64,000 bases of DNA, from assembly GCA_037968815.1 (NCBI GenBank), contig JBBKWF010000004.1, forward strand, positions 248,001 through 312,000, in the 5' to 3' direction. A program made the translations under genes and the position numbers. This DNA comes from Pseudopedobacter sp037968815. GTDB lineage: Bacteria; Bacteroidota; Bacteroidia; Sphingobacteriales; Sphingobacteriaceae. This document shows positions 26,776 to 35,054 of this stretch, in pieces. Below the pieces are notes generated by a model. The model made no database searches, was not told the DNA's origin, and was given only the letters and a program-made list of their open reading frames with translations. Every line of letters starts with the position of its first letter. Position 1 is the stretch's first letter.

Positions 26776-28128
26776 ATGGATATAGGGGGTAGAAAAGTTG
26801 CTGTTGTGGGTATGGGTGGAGCTTTTCCGACCTGTGCTAACTTAGAAGATTTTTCTGAGAAACTTTTTTCTAATCAAAGTTTAATCAGAGAGTGGGACAC
26901 AGCGGTTGAGCAAGGAAAGAAAATTCGTTCTACAGTTTCTGGTTTCATTACAGAAGCCGAAATGAATTTAGAAGCGATTTATAATCCCATTGCTCCTTCC
27001 TATCCAGAGGTTTATGTTGATTTATTGAACCGTATTCCAAATATTAACCAAGCTACCGCCGATATGGGCAGTATTTGGGCAATGCTTGGTTCTCTTGATG
27101 CCATTAAAATGTCTGGCTGGAATGATGTCGAAACTCAATCTGAAGGAACAGCTGTTGTAGTTGGTTCTGGCGGTGGAGGCCACGTAATTCAAAGACACGC
27201 TTGGCATAATTTTTTTGAATTAGGAAAAAAAACCAGATTAGCCGGTTCTCATACGGTTGACAGAGCAATGGTTTACCGCGATGCTGCAAATGTTTCTTGT
27301 TTAATAAAAAACCGTGGTGTTTGCGAATCAATTGGTTCTGCCTGTGCAACAGGTTTAGGAAATATTGGTTATGCGTATCGCTTAATTAAATTTGGTTTAC
27401 AAGATAGAGCAGTAGCAGGTGGCGTTGAAGGAACTTCGTTAGAAACATTCATCGGCTTTGATGCTATGCAAATTTTAAGTCGTGGTTTTACTCCAGCACA
27501 AAGTTCTCGTCCGTTTGATAAAGATAGGAATGGCTTTGTTTGTTCTTTTGGAGCAGGCATTGTTTGTTTAGAAGAGTACGAAATGGCGAAAGCCCGTGGT
27601 GCTAATATTTTAGCAGTAATTGATAGCTATTTCAATAACTCTGATGGCGATGGCGATATGTTTTATCCTTCATTTGCTGGTCAAAAAAGATTATGGAAAG
27701 GCTTGATGGCTGATGCAGGTAAAAAACCAGATGTAGTTAAAGTTCACGGAACATCCACTCCAGTTGGCGATGCTATCGAGTTATTAAGTGTGGTAGATGT
27801 TTTAGGGGATAAAGACTATCATATCTCTGCACCAAAGTCTCAGTTTGGGCACATGTTAGGTGCGGCCGGCGCAGTTGAGTTTATTGCAGCCGTTTTAATG
27901 TTACAAAAACAAGAAGTTTTACCTTGTTTAAATTCTGATAATTTAAATGAAGATGTAGAAACTTTCCAAACTAAAGATACATGGGAGGGTTCAAAATCTC
28001 CTTTGTCTACTTACCGCGACTTGCTTCCTCAGCAAACCTTAAAAAAAGAAATTAATAGCATTACTTGCTTAAATTACGGTTTTGGAGGTACAAATAGTGC
28101 TATGTCCATATCAAAAGATAATTCATGA
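26776..28128 (+). CDS. Beta-ketoacyl-ACP synthase (FabF-like, divergent)
   Basis: A 450-residue thiolase-fold condensing enzyme. The catalytic Cys190 is in SIGSACATGLGN, with His324 in VHGTSTPVGD and His359 in SQFGHMLGAAG, making a complete Cys-His-His triad. The C-terminal NYGFGGTNS is also conserved. The N-terminus KVAVVGMGGAFPTCANLEDF resembles polyketide-type ketosynthases more than housekeeping FabF. The insertion around residues 75-100 (SYPEVYVDLLNRIPNIN) also looks unusual. It should catalyse decarboxylative condensation with malonyl-ACP. Its stop overlaps the next start by four bases. Confidence 0.93.
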   Translation: MDIGGRKVAVVGMGGAFPTCANLEDFSEKLFSNQSLIREWDTAVEQGKKIRSTVSGFITEAEMNLEAIYNPIAPSYPEVYVDLLNRIPNINQATADMGSIWAMLGSLDAIKMSGWNDVETQSEGTAVVVGSGGGGHVIQRHAWHNFFELGKKTRLAGSHTVDRAMVYRDAANVSCLIKNRGVCESIGSACATGLGNIGYAYRLIKFGLQDRAVAGGVEGTSLETFIGFDAMQILSRGFTPAQSSRPFDKDRNGFVCSFGAGIVCLEEYEMAKARGANILAVIDSYFNNSDGDGDMFYPSFAGQKRLWKGLMADAGKKPDVVKVHGTSTPVGDAIELLSVVDVLGDKDYHISAPKSQFGHMLGAAGAVEFIAAVLMLQKQEVLPCLNSDNLNEDVETFQTKDTWEGSKSPLSTYRDLLPQQTLKKEINSITCLNYGFGGTNSAMSISKDNS

Positions 28129-28937
28129 TCAACAATCAAGATAAAGTTGCGGTAGTTTTTGGAGTTCGGAACGATAGTTCTATCGGCTTTCAAGTCGCTT
28201 TAAAATTACACCAATCTGGCTGCAGAGTAGTTTTAAATTACGTTGCCGATACCAAAGACGAGGTTTTGTATTTGATGGAGCAGAACGGAATGGATAGCAC
28301 TTTAGCGGCTGATGTTGATGTAAGAGATGAAGAAGCTATTAGCAGTTTTTTAACAGCTATTCATCAGAAACTAGGTGCTATAGATTACATTTTACATGGT
28401 GTTGCTTTTGGTAGCCAAAATGTAATGTGTTACACCTTACCTGGAAGTAATGAACCAGCACCTTCATATATTGATATTCCCTTTGAGGAGTTGATGGATT
28501 CTTTCAATATCAGTGCTTATTCTTTATTAAGGATTTGTCGAGTTGCAGAACCTTTGTTGGCAAAGAACGCTTCCGTTTTAACGCTAACTTATAATGCTTC
28601 ACAAAGAGTTTTTCCGGGTTATGCGGGAATGTCTTTAAACAAAGCGGCTTTAGAAAATATCATGCTTTATTTGGCCAATTACTTCAGGAAAACTGGCGTA
28701 AGGGTTAATGCAATATCTGCCGGTTTGGTAATGACTACTTCTGCCGGAGGGATAAACGGCGTACGTAAATTACGTAAATTGGGAAAAGTAACTGCGCCAC
28801 TCGGCAATATTGATGCTTCGGATGTTGCAGATGCTTCATTATACTACTTCTCTGATTTATCAAAAAAAGTAACCGGAAACATTCATTTTGTTGATGGTGG
28901 TTTTAATATCATGGGCGTACCAGCTGAGGAAATTTAA
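28125..28937 (+). CDS. FabI-like enoyl-ACP reductase
   Basis: A 270-residue SDR protein of the enoyl-ACP reductase type. The N-terminal VFGVRNDSSIGFQVALKLH corresponds to the FabI GxxxxxSxxxG cofactor loop. LTYNASQRVFPGYAGMSLNKAALE places Tyr156, Tyr166 and Lys173 at the FabI catalytic spacing, and VRVNAISAGLVMTTSAGGI matches the substrate loop. It would saturate double bonds left by the dehydratase, so the operon encodes a full reductive cycle. ATG start overlaps the ketosynthase stop by four bases, and the next gene starts directly after its stop. Confidence 0.88.
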   Translation: MINNQDKVAVVFGVRNDSSIGFQVALKLHQSGCRVVLNYVADTKDEVLYLMEQNGMDSTLAADVDVRDEEAISSFLTAIHQKLGAIDYILHGVAFGSQNVMCYTLPGSNEPAPSYIDIPFEELMDSFNISAYSLLRICRVAEPLLAKNASVLTLTYNASQRVFPGYAGMSLNKAALENIMLYLANYFRKTGVRVNAISAGLVMTTSAGGINGVRKLRKLGKVTAPLGNIDASDVADASLYYFSDLSKKVTGNIHFVDGGFNIMGVPAEEI

Positions 28938-29321
28938 ATGGAAAATTTGGTTGACGAACTAAATCCCGACCAAGAATTTGCCGTTGGCAACGATGTTGTT
29001 TTCTTGTCTATTTTTCAGCAATCGTTTAATCCCTTATTCCAGAAGAAAGTTTATACTGAGCAAGAAATTGCTTACTGCGAGCAATTTGAAGAGCCAGTAT
29101 TAAGATATGCCTCTACCTGGGCAGCTAAAGAGGCGGTTTATAAAGCTGTAAAGCAAATCTATCCAAAACCCATTTCTTTCAGAAAAATAGAAATCATCCG
29201 ATCAAAAATAGGTGGAAAACCAACGGCTTTATTGCCAGAGTTTTACCATAATTTAGCTATTAGCCTAAGTATAAGCCATGATGGGGACTACGTTTGGGCA
29301 GTTGCAATTGTTAAAGTTTAA
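28938..29321 (+). CDS. AcpS-type 4'-phosphopantetheinyl transferase
   Basis: Transfers phosphopantetheine from coenzyme A to a carrier-protein serine. The 127-residue length fits AcpS. Motifs are GNDVVFLSIF with metal-binding Asp19 (usually GxD) and YASTWAAKEAVYKAV with Glu65. The third is ISLSISHDGDYVWAVAI, the strand that ends AcpS proteins. Being inside the operon, it is likely dedicated to the atypical ACP two genes upstream, while a separate housekeeping acpS would be expected elsewhere in the genome. Confidence 0.9.
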   Translation: MENLVDELNPDQEFAVGNDVVFLSIFQQSFNPLFQKKVYTEQEIAYCEQFEEPVLRYASTWAAKEAVYKAVKQIYPKPISFRKIEIIRSKIGGKPTALLPEFYHNLAISLSISHDGDYVWAVAIVKV

Positions 29322-29339
29322 AAGAATTTTTATATAAAA

Positions 29340-30167
29340 ATGACTAACCATTATTTTGAAAACAAGCTAGTAAAAATGCATTATTACCAATTTGGTAATG
29401 GTAAAAAGGCAATGCTTTGTTTTCATGGTTATGGAATGCATGGTAAACAGTTTAGGCATTTAGAAGAACTTTTTGGCAATGAATATACTTTCTATGGCTT
29501 CGATTTGTTCTTCCATAAAGAAACAAAACTGCAAGATGAAAGTATTGAAAATGTTAAAAATGGAATCAGCAAAGAAGGTTTAGCAGAGTTTTTTTTAGAC
29601 TTTTGCCAAAGTAAAAACATTGTTAAATTTTCTGTGCTTGCCTATTCAATGGGAAGTTTTTATGCCTGTACTTTGGCAGAGGAAGTACCAGAAAGGATAA
29701 ATGAGTTTATAATTGCGGCACCTGCAAGTTTAAAGCCGGGTAGGATTATTACTTTTTTAAGTAATAATAGTTTTGGGAATAGAGTGCTAGAGCGCTTGGC
29801 TTTAAGTAATAATGGGATGACTAATTCCCTCGCGTTTTTAAAAAGGATTAACGTAATTGATCAAAAAGCGCATGAAATTTTGTTTAGAGAAATTGCTACG
29901 CCTGAGTTACGGTTCGCTTTTTTTGCCTGTGCTACTTATCTGCGGTTTTTAAAGTTAGATGCTGAAAAATTTGTTGAGCAATTAAATAAGCATCAGATAA
30001 AAAGTATTTTTATTTTTGGTGAGCGTGATAGGAGTTATCCTGCTAAAATAGGGCAAACCATCATCCCAAAAATTAAGCTTGCTAAACAATTGGTAATTGA
30101 TGAAAATCATGATATGGTAAATAAGAACTTTGCAAAGCAACTCTCAATTTCAATAAATGATTATTAA
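29340..30167 (+). CDS. Alpha/beta hydrolase, possible thioesterase
   Basis: A 275-residue alpha/beta hydrolase. The oxyanion segment is LCFHGYGMHGKQF. The nucleophile Ser103 sits in AYSMGS (first elbow glycine replaced by alanine), Asp230 is in GERDRSY and His257 in DENHDMVNK, a complete triad. In this operon it may release or edit the acyl chain from the ACP, or act on the final lipid. The next gene overlaps its end by 11 bases. Role inferred from position only. Confidence 0.82.
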   Translation: MTNHYFENKLVKMHYYQFGNGKKAMLCFHGYGMHGKQFRHLEELFGNEYTFYGFDLFFHKETKLQDESIENVKNGISKEGLAEFFLDFCQSKNIVKFSVLAYSMGSFYACTLAEEVPERINEFIIAAPASLKPGRIITFLSNNSFGNRVLERLALSNNGMTNSLAFLKRINVIDQKAHEILFREIATPELRFAFFACATYLRFLKLDAEKFVEQLNKHQIKSIFIFGERDRSYPAKIGQTIIPKIKLAKQLVIDENHDMVNKNFAKQLSISINDY

Positions 30168-30810
30168 GCCAAAAAATATTCCAGCTCCTTTGTTTAAAAT
30201 TGGTTTTTATTTAATCAGTTGGTGGGTTGGTAGGCGTTTTAATAAATTAATTATCAATAAAATTGATTTTAAAGCCGATACCTCTTATTTATTGCTCTGC
30301 AATCATTTTAGCTTTTTAGATGGGTTTTTAGCAGCTTACTTAGTCCGACACAGTATACACAAGGAACGTGGCATAAAGGGGCTTAATTTTATGTCTGTTA
30401 AAAAGCAGATGCAGATGAACCCTTGGTTAAAGTATACAGGTTCTTTCTCTGTTTCTCCAGGGAAAATAAGTGTAGGTGAAAGTGTGGCTTATGCTGCTGA
30501 AAAACTAAGTACACCGGGTAATGTTTTGGTGTTATATCCTCAAGGAAACTTGGAGTCGTCTCATGTACGCGATATCGTTATGAAAGACGGAATTAATGCC
30601 ATTATCCCGCAAATAAAAGGAAATTGCCAAATAATTTGGAGCAGTAATTTGATAGAGTACTTTGAAAGTTTAAAGCCTTCAGTTTATTTTGATATGCTAG
30701 ATTGTGGTACCAACAAAAATTTTGATTTTGAAACGGTCAGTAAAAAAATCAATAGCTTTCACAAAGAGGCAATCCAAAAACAGATTAGATTTACAAAGGA
30801 AAAAATCTAA
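30157..30810 (+). CDS. PlsC-like acyltransferase
   Basis: A 217-residue member of the lysophospholipid acyltransferase superfamily. The acyltransfer motif NHFSFLDG holds His50 and Asp55 (NHxxxxD), preceded by a hydrophobic N-terminal segment (IGFYLISWWVG) suited to membrane association. The second motif appears as YPQGNLESS, a variant of the PEGTR block that binds phosphate in glycerol-phosphate acyltransferases. The natural acceptor may therefore not be lysophosphatidic acid. As last gene of the operon it probably transfers the made chain to a lipid or glycolipid. Confidence 0.82.
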   Translation: MIIKPKNIPAPLFKIGFYLISWWVGRRFNKLIINKIDFKADTSYLLLCNHFSFLDGFLAAYLVRHSIHKERGIKGLNFMSVKKQMQMNPWLKYTGSFSVSPGKISVGESVAYAAEKLSTPGNVLVLYPQGNLESSHVRDIVMKDGINAIIPQIKGNCQIIWSSNLIEYFESLKPSVYFDMLDCGTNKNFDFETVSKKINSFHKEAIQKQIRFTKEKI

Positions 30811-30839
30811 GACTTACGATTTTTGAAAATCGTAAGTCT
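30810..30839. terminator. Shared terminator between the FAS-like operon and the rRNA methyltransferase
   Basis: An inverted repeat with 14-base arms (AGACTTACGATTTT and AAAATCGTAAGTCT) separated by two bases, so the effective stem is 12-13 bp. It begins at the acyltransferase stop, between two convergent genes. The T-rich flank is better on the minus strand. Confidence 0.8.
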
Positions 30840-30851
30840 GTTAAAATAGAT

Positions 30852-32030
30852 TTAAGCTTCCACAGGTTTTTCTCGCTTACTACCGTCGTATAACTCATAC
30901 TCTAGTAATCTACAATCTAACTTTCCGTTATAAAATTCAATTCTTTTGGAAGCTCTTAAACCAATTTTCTTTGCTAAATCGGGGTTGCCAGTAAAAATGT
31001 AGCCATTATAACCTTTGCAACTTTGCTTCATAAAGTCGCCCATACGTTTGTAAGTGCCTTCTAATTTTGAATGTACACCCAAACGTTCTCCATATTCTGG
31101 ATTAAACATAATTACACCTTTTCCTTCCGGCATTTCAGTGTCGGCAAAATCACAAGAGTAAAACTCAATTAATTGGTCCACACCTGCAGTTTGTGCATTC
31201 TTCACAGAAATATCCACCGCATCATCAGAAATATCGGTAGCGATAATTCTAAAATCGATTTTCTTAACTACTTGGTCTTTCAATATTTTGCGTTCGGCAA
31301 AAAACACTTCTTCATCATAACCTAAAATATGCATAAAACCATAGTTCATGCGTAATAAACCAGGTGTTCTTTTAGTTGCAATCAAGGCGGCTTCTATAGC
31401 TAAAGTTCCAGAGCCACACATTGGGTTTACAAAATTTGATTGTTGATCCCAGCCTGTTGCAAAAATAGTTCCTGATGCTAAAGCTTCTAACATAGGCGCT
31501 CTTCCTGGAATTTTGCGGTAGCTGTGTTTAGCTAACGTTTCGCCAGAGCTGTCAATAAAGATTTCGGCTTTCTCATTTTTCCAATATAAATGAATTACAG
31601 CTTTTGAATAATCAGACCCAGAATCCGGACGAATCTTGTGTTTTTCCTTAATTCTATCCACAATTGCATCCTTAACTCTAAGGTTTGCAAACAGCGGAGT
31701 CGTGATTGTAGGGTTATCCACATTTGAAGTCACAGAAAAATATCCACTAAAATCAATCAGTTTTTCCCATTCTAATTGCACCAATTTTTGGTGTAATTCG
31801 TCATGGTTTTCGGCATCGAATTCGTGTAAACGATAAAGTACCTGGCTAGCGCATCGTAGGTTGAGGTTCAGCTTGATACAATCATTTAAGCTAGCTTTTA
31901 ACTCTAGTCCGGTTTGAAAAACTCGGGTAGGTGTAAAGCCTAAATCTAGCACCTCTTTTTCAAGGTAAATTGCTAGTCTTTTATTGCAGGTGATGATCAC
32001 CTTTGAGGGAGTGTTGAAAACTTGATTCAT
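30852..32030 (-). CDS. THUMP-domain class I 23S rRNA methyltransferase (RlmL N-half type)
   Basis: Predicted to methylate a guanine N2 of 23S rRNA. The 392-residue protein has an N-terminal ferredoxin-like/THUMP region (residues about 1-150, with LRCASQVLYRL and DFSGYFSVTSNVDN). The Rossmann methyltransferase core follows, with NFVNPMCGSGTLAIEAALIA for SAM and MFNPEYGERLG as the NPPY-type catalytic loop. It lacks the second methyltransferase half of enterobacterial RlmL. A longer reading frame reaches 32117 but would overlap the divergent DUF3127 gene; ATG 32030 (MNQVFNTPSKVIIT) is the natural start. Confidence 0.9.
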   Translation of the reverse strand: MNQVFNTPSKVIITCNKRLAIYLEKEVLDLGFTPTRVFQTGLELKASLNDCIKLNLNLRCASQVLYRLHEFDAENHDELHQKLVQLEWEKLIDFSGYFSVTSNVDNPTITTPLFANLRVKDAIVDRIKEKHKIRPDSGSDYSKAVIHLYWKNEKAEIFIDSSGETLAKHSYRKIPGRAPMLEALASGTIFATGWDQQSNFVNPMCGSGTLAIEAALIATKRTPGLLRMNYGFMHILGYDEEVFFAERKILKDQVVKKIDFRIIATDISDDAVDISVKNAQTAGVDQLIEFYSCDFADTEMPEGKGVIMFNPEYGERLGVHSKLEGTYKRMGDFMKQSCKGYNGYIFTGNPDLAKKIGLRASKRIEFYNGKLDCRLLEYELYDGSKREKPVEA

Positions 32031-32093
32031 ATAGGAGCGCAATTTACTGAAATAAATTTTAGAGATTTGGAACAGATTCAAACGATTTAATTT

Positions 32094-32465
32094 ATGGATA
32101 TCAAAGGAAAAGTTCATTTCGTATCTGACGTGATAAACGTTACAGAAACTTTTAGAAAAAGAGAGTTAGTGGTAGAATTTGCGGAAAACCCACAATATCC
32201 TGAATTTGTGAAATTTGAAGCAATCCAAGACCGCGTTTCTTTAATGGACGACGTTAAAGTTGGTCAGGATGTGGAAGTTTTCTTCAACTTAAAAGGAAGA
32301 GAGTGGACCAACAAAAGTGGAGAAAAACAATATTTCAACACTTTGCAACTTTGGAAGGTAACACCATTAGGTGCAGCTGAGGCAGCAAGCCCAGGTACAC
32401 CAGCTTATGCTCCGCCAGTTGATATTTCAGCTTCTGCGGACGAAGGCGACGATCTTCCGTTTTAA
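32094..32465 (+). CDS. DUF3127 protein with SSB-like C-terminal tail
   Basis: A 123-residue cytoplasmic protein of the Bacteroidota family DUF3127. Residues 1-95 are beta-rich; the stretch REWTNKSGEKQYFNTLQLWKV resembles the strand pair of single-stranded DNA-binding OB folds. After a Pro/Ala-rich linker it ends GDDLPF, the same acidic-hydrophobic tip that SSB proteins use to recruit repair enzymes. The ssb gene of this window ends EKELPF. A ssDNA- or partner-binding role is inferred, not established. It is divergent from the methyltransferase and followed by a strong terminator. Confidence 0.85.
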   Translation: MDIKGKVHFVSDVINVTETFRKRELVVEFAENPQYPEFVKFEAIQDRVSLMDDVKVGQDVEVFFNLKGREWTNKSGEKQYFNTLQLWKVTPLGAAEAASPGTPAYAPPVDISASADEGDDLPF

Positions 32466-32493
32466 ACAGCCTATTTTCTAATTACAATGCGAT

Positions 32494-32534
32494 AAAAAAG
32501 CGGCTTCAACATCCCACGTTGACCGCTTTTTTTT
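32494..32534 (+). terminator. Terminator of the DUF3127 gene
   Basis: Stem AAAAAGCGG...TTCAAC with GTTGACCGCTTTTT (a small bulge in the 5' arm), loop ATCCCAC, then eight T residues. It starts 29 bases after the stop codon. Confidence 0.88.
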
Positions 32535-32642
32535 ATGGACTTTATTTTTGTCTTAAAAATTTGAGCCACAAAGTTTTACGTATACATTAAAATACCGTTT
32601 ACTTTTTCTTAATTTGAACTATCTAAACTTTATTTTTAACAT

Positions 32643-34184
32643 ATGATGCCTGTAAAAACCTATGGAAGTGCTGTTTATGGAGTGGAGGCAATTAGTATAA
32701 CGGTTGAGGTTAATATTACTTCAGGCAGTAAATATTTTATTGTTGGCTTGCCAGATAACGCCGTTAAAGAAAGTATGCTACGGATTGAAAGTGCTGTAAC
32801 ATCTAGCGGATGCCGTATGCCCCGACAAAAAATTGTGGTAAACATGGCTCCGGCAGATATCAGAAAAGAAGGTTCTGCTTACGATTTAACCATAGCTACG
32901 GGGATCTTGGCAGCATCAAACCAAATTCCTGTCGAAGAAATTGGACACTACTTAATTATGGGTGAACTATCCTTAGATGGGGAAGTAAAACCAATTAAGG
33001 GAGCTTTACCTATCGCTATCCAAGCTAAAAAAGAAAAGTTTAAAGGTTTTATACTACCAAAACAAAATGCCAGAGAAGCGGCTATTGTTAGCGATATAGA
33101 AGTTTACGGTATTAGCCATATCAGTGAAGTAGTTGCATTTTTTGCAAAAGGTATTAAGCCAGAACTTACGGTAGTTGATACTAGAGATGAGTTTTACCAT
33201 GCAATTAGTAATTACGATGCCGATTTTGCCGATGTAAAAGGGCAAGAAAATATCAAACGTTCTTTAGAAATTGCTGCAGCCGGAGGGCACAACGCTATTT
33301 TAATTGGTCCTCCAGGAGCAGGAAAAACCATGTTGGCCAAACGTTTACCTACTATAATGCCTCCGTTAAATTTATACGAAGCTTTAGAAACTACAAAAAT
33401 ACATTCGGTAGCCGGTAAGCTATCCGCTTCTGATTCTTTGATTACCAAAAGACCGTTCAGGTCTCCGCATCATACAGTTTCTGATGTTGCACTTGTTGGT
33501 GGAGGTGGAAACCCGCAACCCGGTGAAATTTCTTTAGCACATAACGGTGTTTTGTTTTTAGATGAATTGCCCGAATTTAAACGTTCTGTTTTAGAAGTGA
33601 TGCGCCAGCCGTTAGAAGAACGCAGAGTAACCATTGCTAGAGCTAGAATGTCGGTGGATTACCCGGCGAGCTTTATGCTGATTGCTGCCATGAACCCTTG
33701 TCCTTGTGGCTATTACAACCATCCCGAAAAGGAATGTGTATGCGGTCCTGGTGTGGTGCAAAAGTATTTGAGTAAAGTAAGTGGCCCATTATTAGACCGG
33801 ATTGATTTACATGTGGAAGTGACTCCTGTAAATTTCGATGAGCTATCTTCCGAAAGGAAAACAGAAAGAAGTGAGGTTATCCGCGAACGCGTAATTGCTG
33901 CCCGTTTAATGCAAGAAAACCGCTTTGAGGAACATGAGAATATTTACTGCAATGCTCAAATGAGTCCGCAGATGGTGAGGGTAATCTGTAAAATTAATGA
34001 TGCGGGGCAAATGTTGTTGAAAAAAGCAATGGAGAAACTAGGTTTATCTGCTCGGGCTTATGACCGGATTTTAAAAGTTGCCCGTACCATTGCAGATCTG
34101 GCGCAAAGTGATGAAATAGGGTTAGAGCATTTGGCAGAAGCTATTCACTTTAGAAGCCTAGACAGAGAGAACTGGGCAGGTTAA
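32643..34184 (+). CDS. comM: YifB/ComM-family Mg-chelatase-like AAA+ ATPase
   Basis: A 513-residue AAA+ helicase relative; ComM promotes branch migration when transforming DNA is integrated. The N-terminal Lon-like/ChlI domain (GSAVYGVEAISITVEV) is followed by Walker A GPPGAGKTML near residue 223, Walker B VLFLDELPEF, and the sensor region AAMNPCPCGYYNHPEKECVCGPG with four cysteines. The C-terminal Mg-chelatase domain includes LSARAYDRILKVARTIADL. ATG at 32643 or 32646 are equally possible starts. A ComEA-like gene lies elsewhere in the window (59649-60548), so natural transformation is conceivable. Confidence 0.93.
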   Translation: MMPVKTYGSAVYGVEAISITVEVNITSGSKYFIVGLPDNAVKESMLRIESAVTSSGCRMPRQKIVVNMAPADIRKEGSAYDLTIATGILAASNQIPVEEIGHYLIMGELSLDGEVKPIKGALPIAIQAKKEKFKGFILPKQNAREAAIVSDIEVYGISHISEVVAFFAKGIKPELTVVDTRDEFYHAISNYDADFADVKGQENIKRSLEIAAAGGHNAILIGPPGAGKTMLAKRLPTIMPPLNLYEALETTKIHSVAGKLSASDSLITKRPFRSPHHTVSDVALVGGGGNPQPGEISLAHNGVLFLDELPEFKRSVLEVMRQPLEERRVTIARARMSVDYPASFMLIAAMNPCPCGYYNHPEKECVCGPGVVQKYLSKVSGPLLDRIDLHVEVTPVNFDELSSERKTERSEVIRERVIAARLMQENRFEEHENIYCNAQMSPQMVRVICKINDAGQMLLKKAMEKLGLSARAYDRILKVARTIADLAQSDEIGLEHLAEAIHFRSLDRENWAG

Positions 34185-34255
34185 AACTTTTTTGTAATCA
34201 TGTACGTTAATAGAGTTGGAACATTTAGGTTCATTAGGTATTATCAATTACAATT

Positions 34256-34939
34256 ATGAAAAAGTATATAAATTTATTAAGCCTTAGCTTGTTTGCCATT
34301 ATTATATCGGCTTGCAACAGCAACGGACAATCAAATAGTAGTAAAACACAAGAGCATCAAAGTGATAAAAAAACGGACTTAAAACCGCCAAAAGGTAAAG
34401 CTGTTGCTGCTTTTGCAGAAGGTTGTTTTTGGTGTAGTGAGCATATTTTTGAAGCAGTTGTAGGTGTAGAGGATGTGATTTCTGGTTATGCCGGCGGAAC
34501 AACGCTTAACCCCACTTATGATTTAGTGAACACAGAAACCACAGGCCATGCGGAAACTGTTTTGGTTTATTACAATCCAAAAGTTGTTACTTATGATGAA
34601 TTGGTGAAAGTGTTTTTTGCATCGCATGACCCAACCACGAAAGATCAGCAAGGTCCGGATAGAGGAAGTTCTTACCGCTCAATTCTTTTTTACCAAACGC
34701 CAGCCGAAAAGGAAATTGCAATGAATGAGATTAAAAAGATTAGTGCTTCAGACCGGTTTGCGAAACCCTTGGTTACCGAGTTGAGACACTTAGATGCATT
34801 TTATGAAGCTGAAGATTACCATCAAGACTATATTAATGGTGGCAAAGGTAAGTTTAACCCTTATGTCAAAAATGTTTCTATCCCTAGATATGAGAAGTTT
34901 AAGAGTGATTATAAAGGGAAACTAAAAAAAGGTTCTTAG
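34256..34939 (+). CDS. msrA: Peptide-methionine (S)-S-oxide reductase, lipoprotein form
   Basis: Repairs oxidised methionine in proteins. The catalytic motif is AEGCFWCSEH (Cys57 as nucleophile), then SGYAGGTTLNPTYDLV, GHAETVLVYYNP and FFASHDPTTKDQQGPDRGSSYRS. AEDYHQDY completes the signature. It starts MKKYINLLSLSLFAIIISAC, a lipoprotein signal with lipobox ISAC, so the enzyme works outside the cytoplasm on envelope proteins. A hydrophilic linker of about 25 residues joins the lipid anchor to the domain. It appears monocistronic and ends in a hairpin terminator. Confidence 0.95.
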   Translation: MKKYINLLSLSLFAIIISACNSNGQSNSSKTQEHQSDKKTDLKPPKGKAVAAFAEGCFWCSEHIFEAVVGVEDVISGYAGGTTLNPTYDLVNTETTGHAETVLVYYNPKVVTYDELVKVFFASHDPTTKDQQGPDRGSSYRSILFYQTPAEKEIAMNEIKKISASDRFAKPLVTELRHLDAFYEAEDYHQDYINGGKGKFNPYVKNVSIPRYEKFKSDYKGKLKKGS

Positions 34940-34962
34940 TAACAGATTTCAATCTGATTTAG

Positions 34963-34991
34963 AAGGCATAGCTTAAGAAGTTGTGCCTTTT
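34963..34991 (+). terminator. Terminator of msrA
   Basis: Twelve-base arms AAGGCATAGCTT and AAGTTGTGCCTT pair with two G-U pairs over a three-base loop, followed by a short T stretch, 23 bases after the stop. Confidence 0.7.
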
Positions 34992-35054
34992 CTAGTTTAT
35001 ATGCGATAAATGAAATTGTTTCGGTTAATGTCTTAACATAACAAGCTGTAATAT

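Noticed and set aside
26513..29321. Identification of the acyl operon as a flexirubin/aryl-polyene cluster
   Set aside because: Only one ketosynthase and no DarA/DarB, ammonia-lyase or glycosyltransferase genes are present, so the known cluster layout does not fit.
32031..32117. N-terminal extension of the RlmL-like methyltransferase
   Set aside because: It overlaps the divergent DUF3127 start and adds no conserved sequence.
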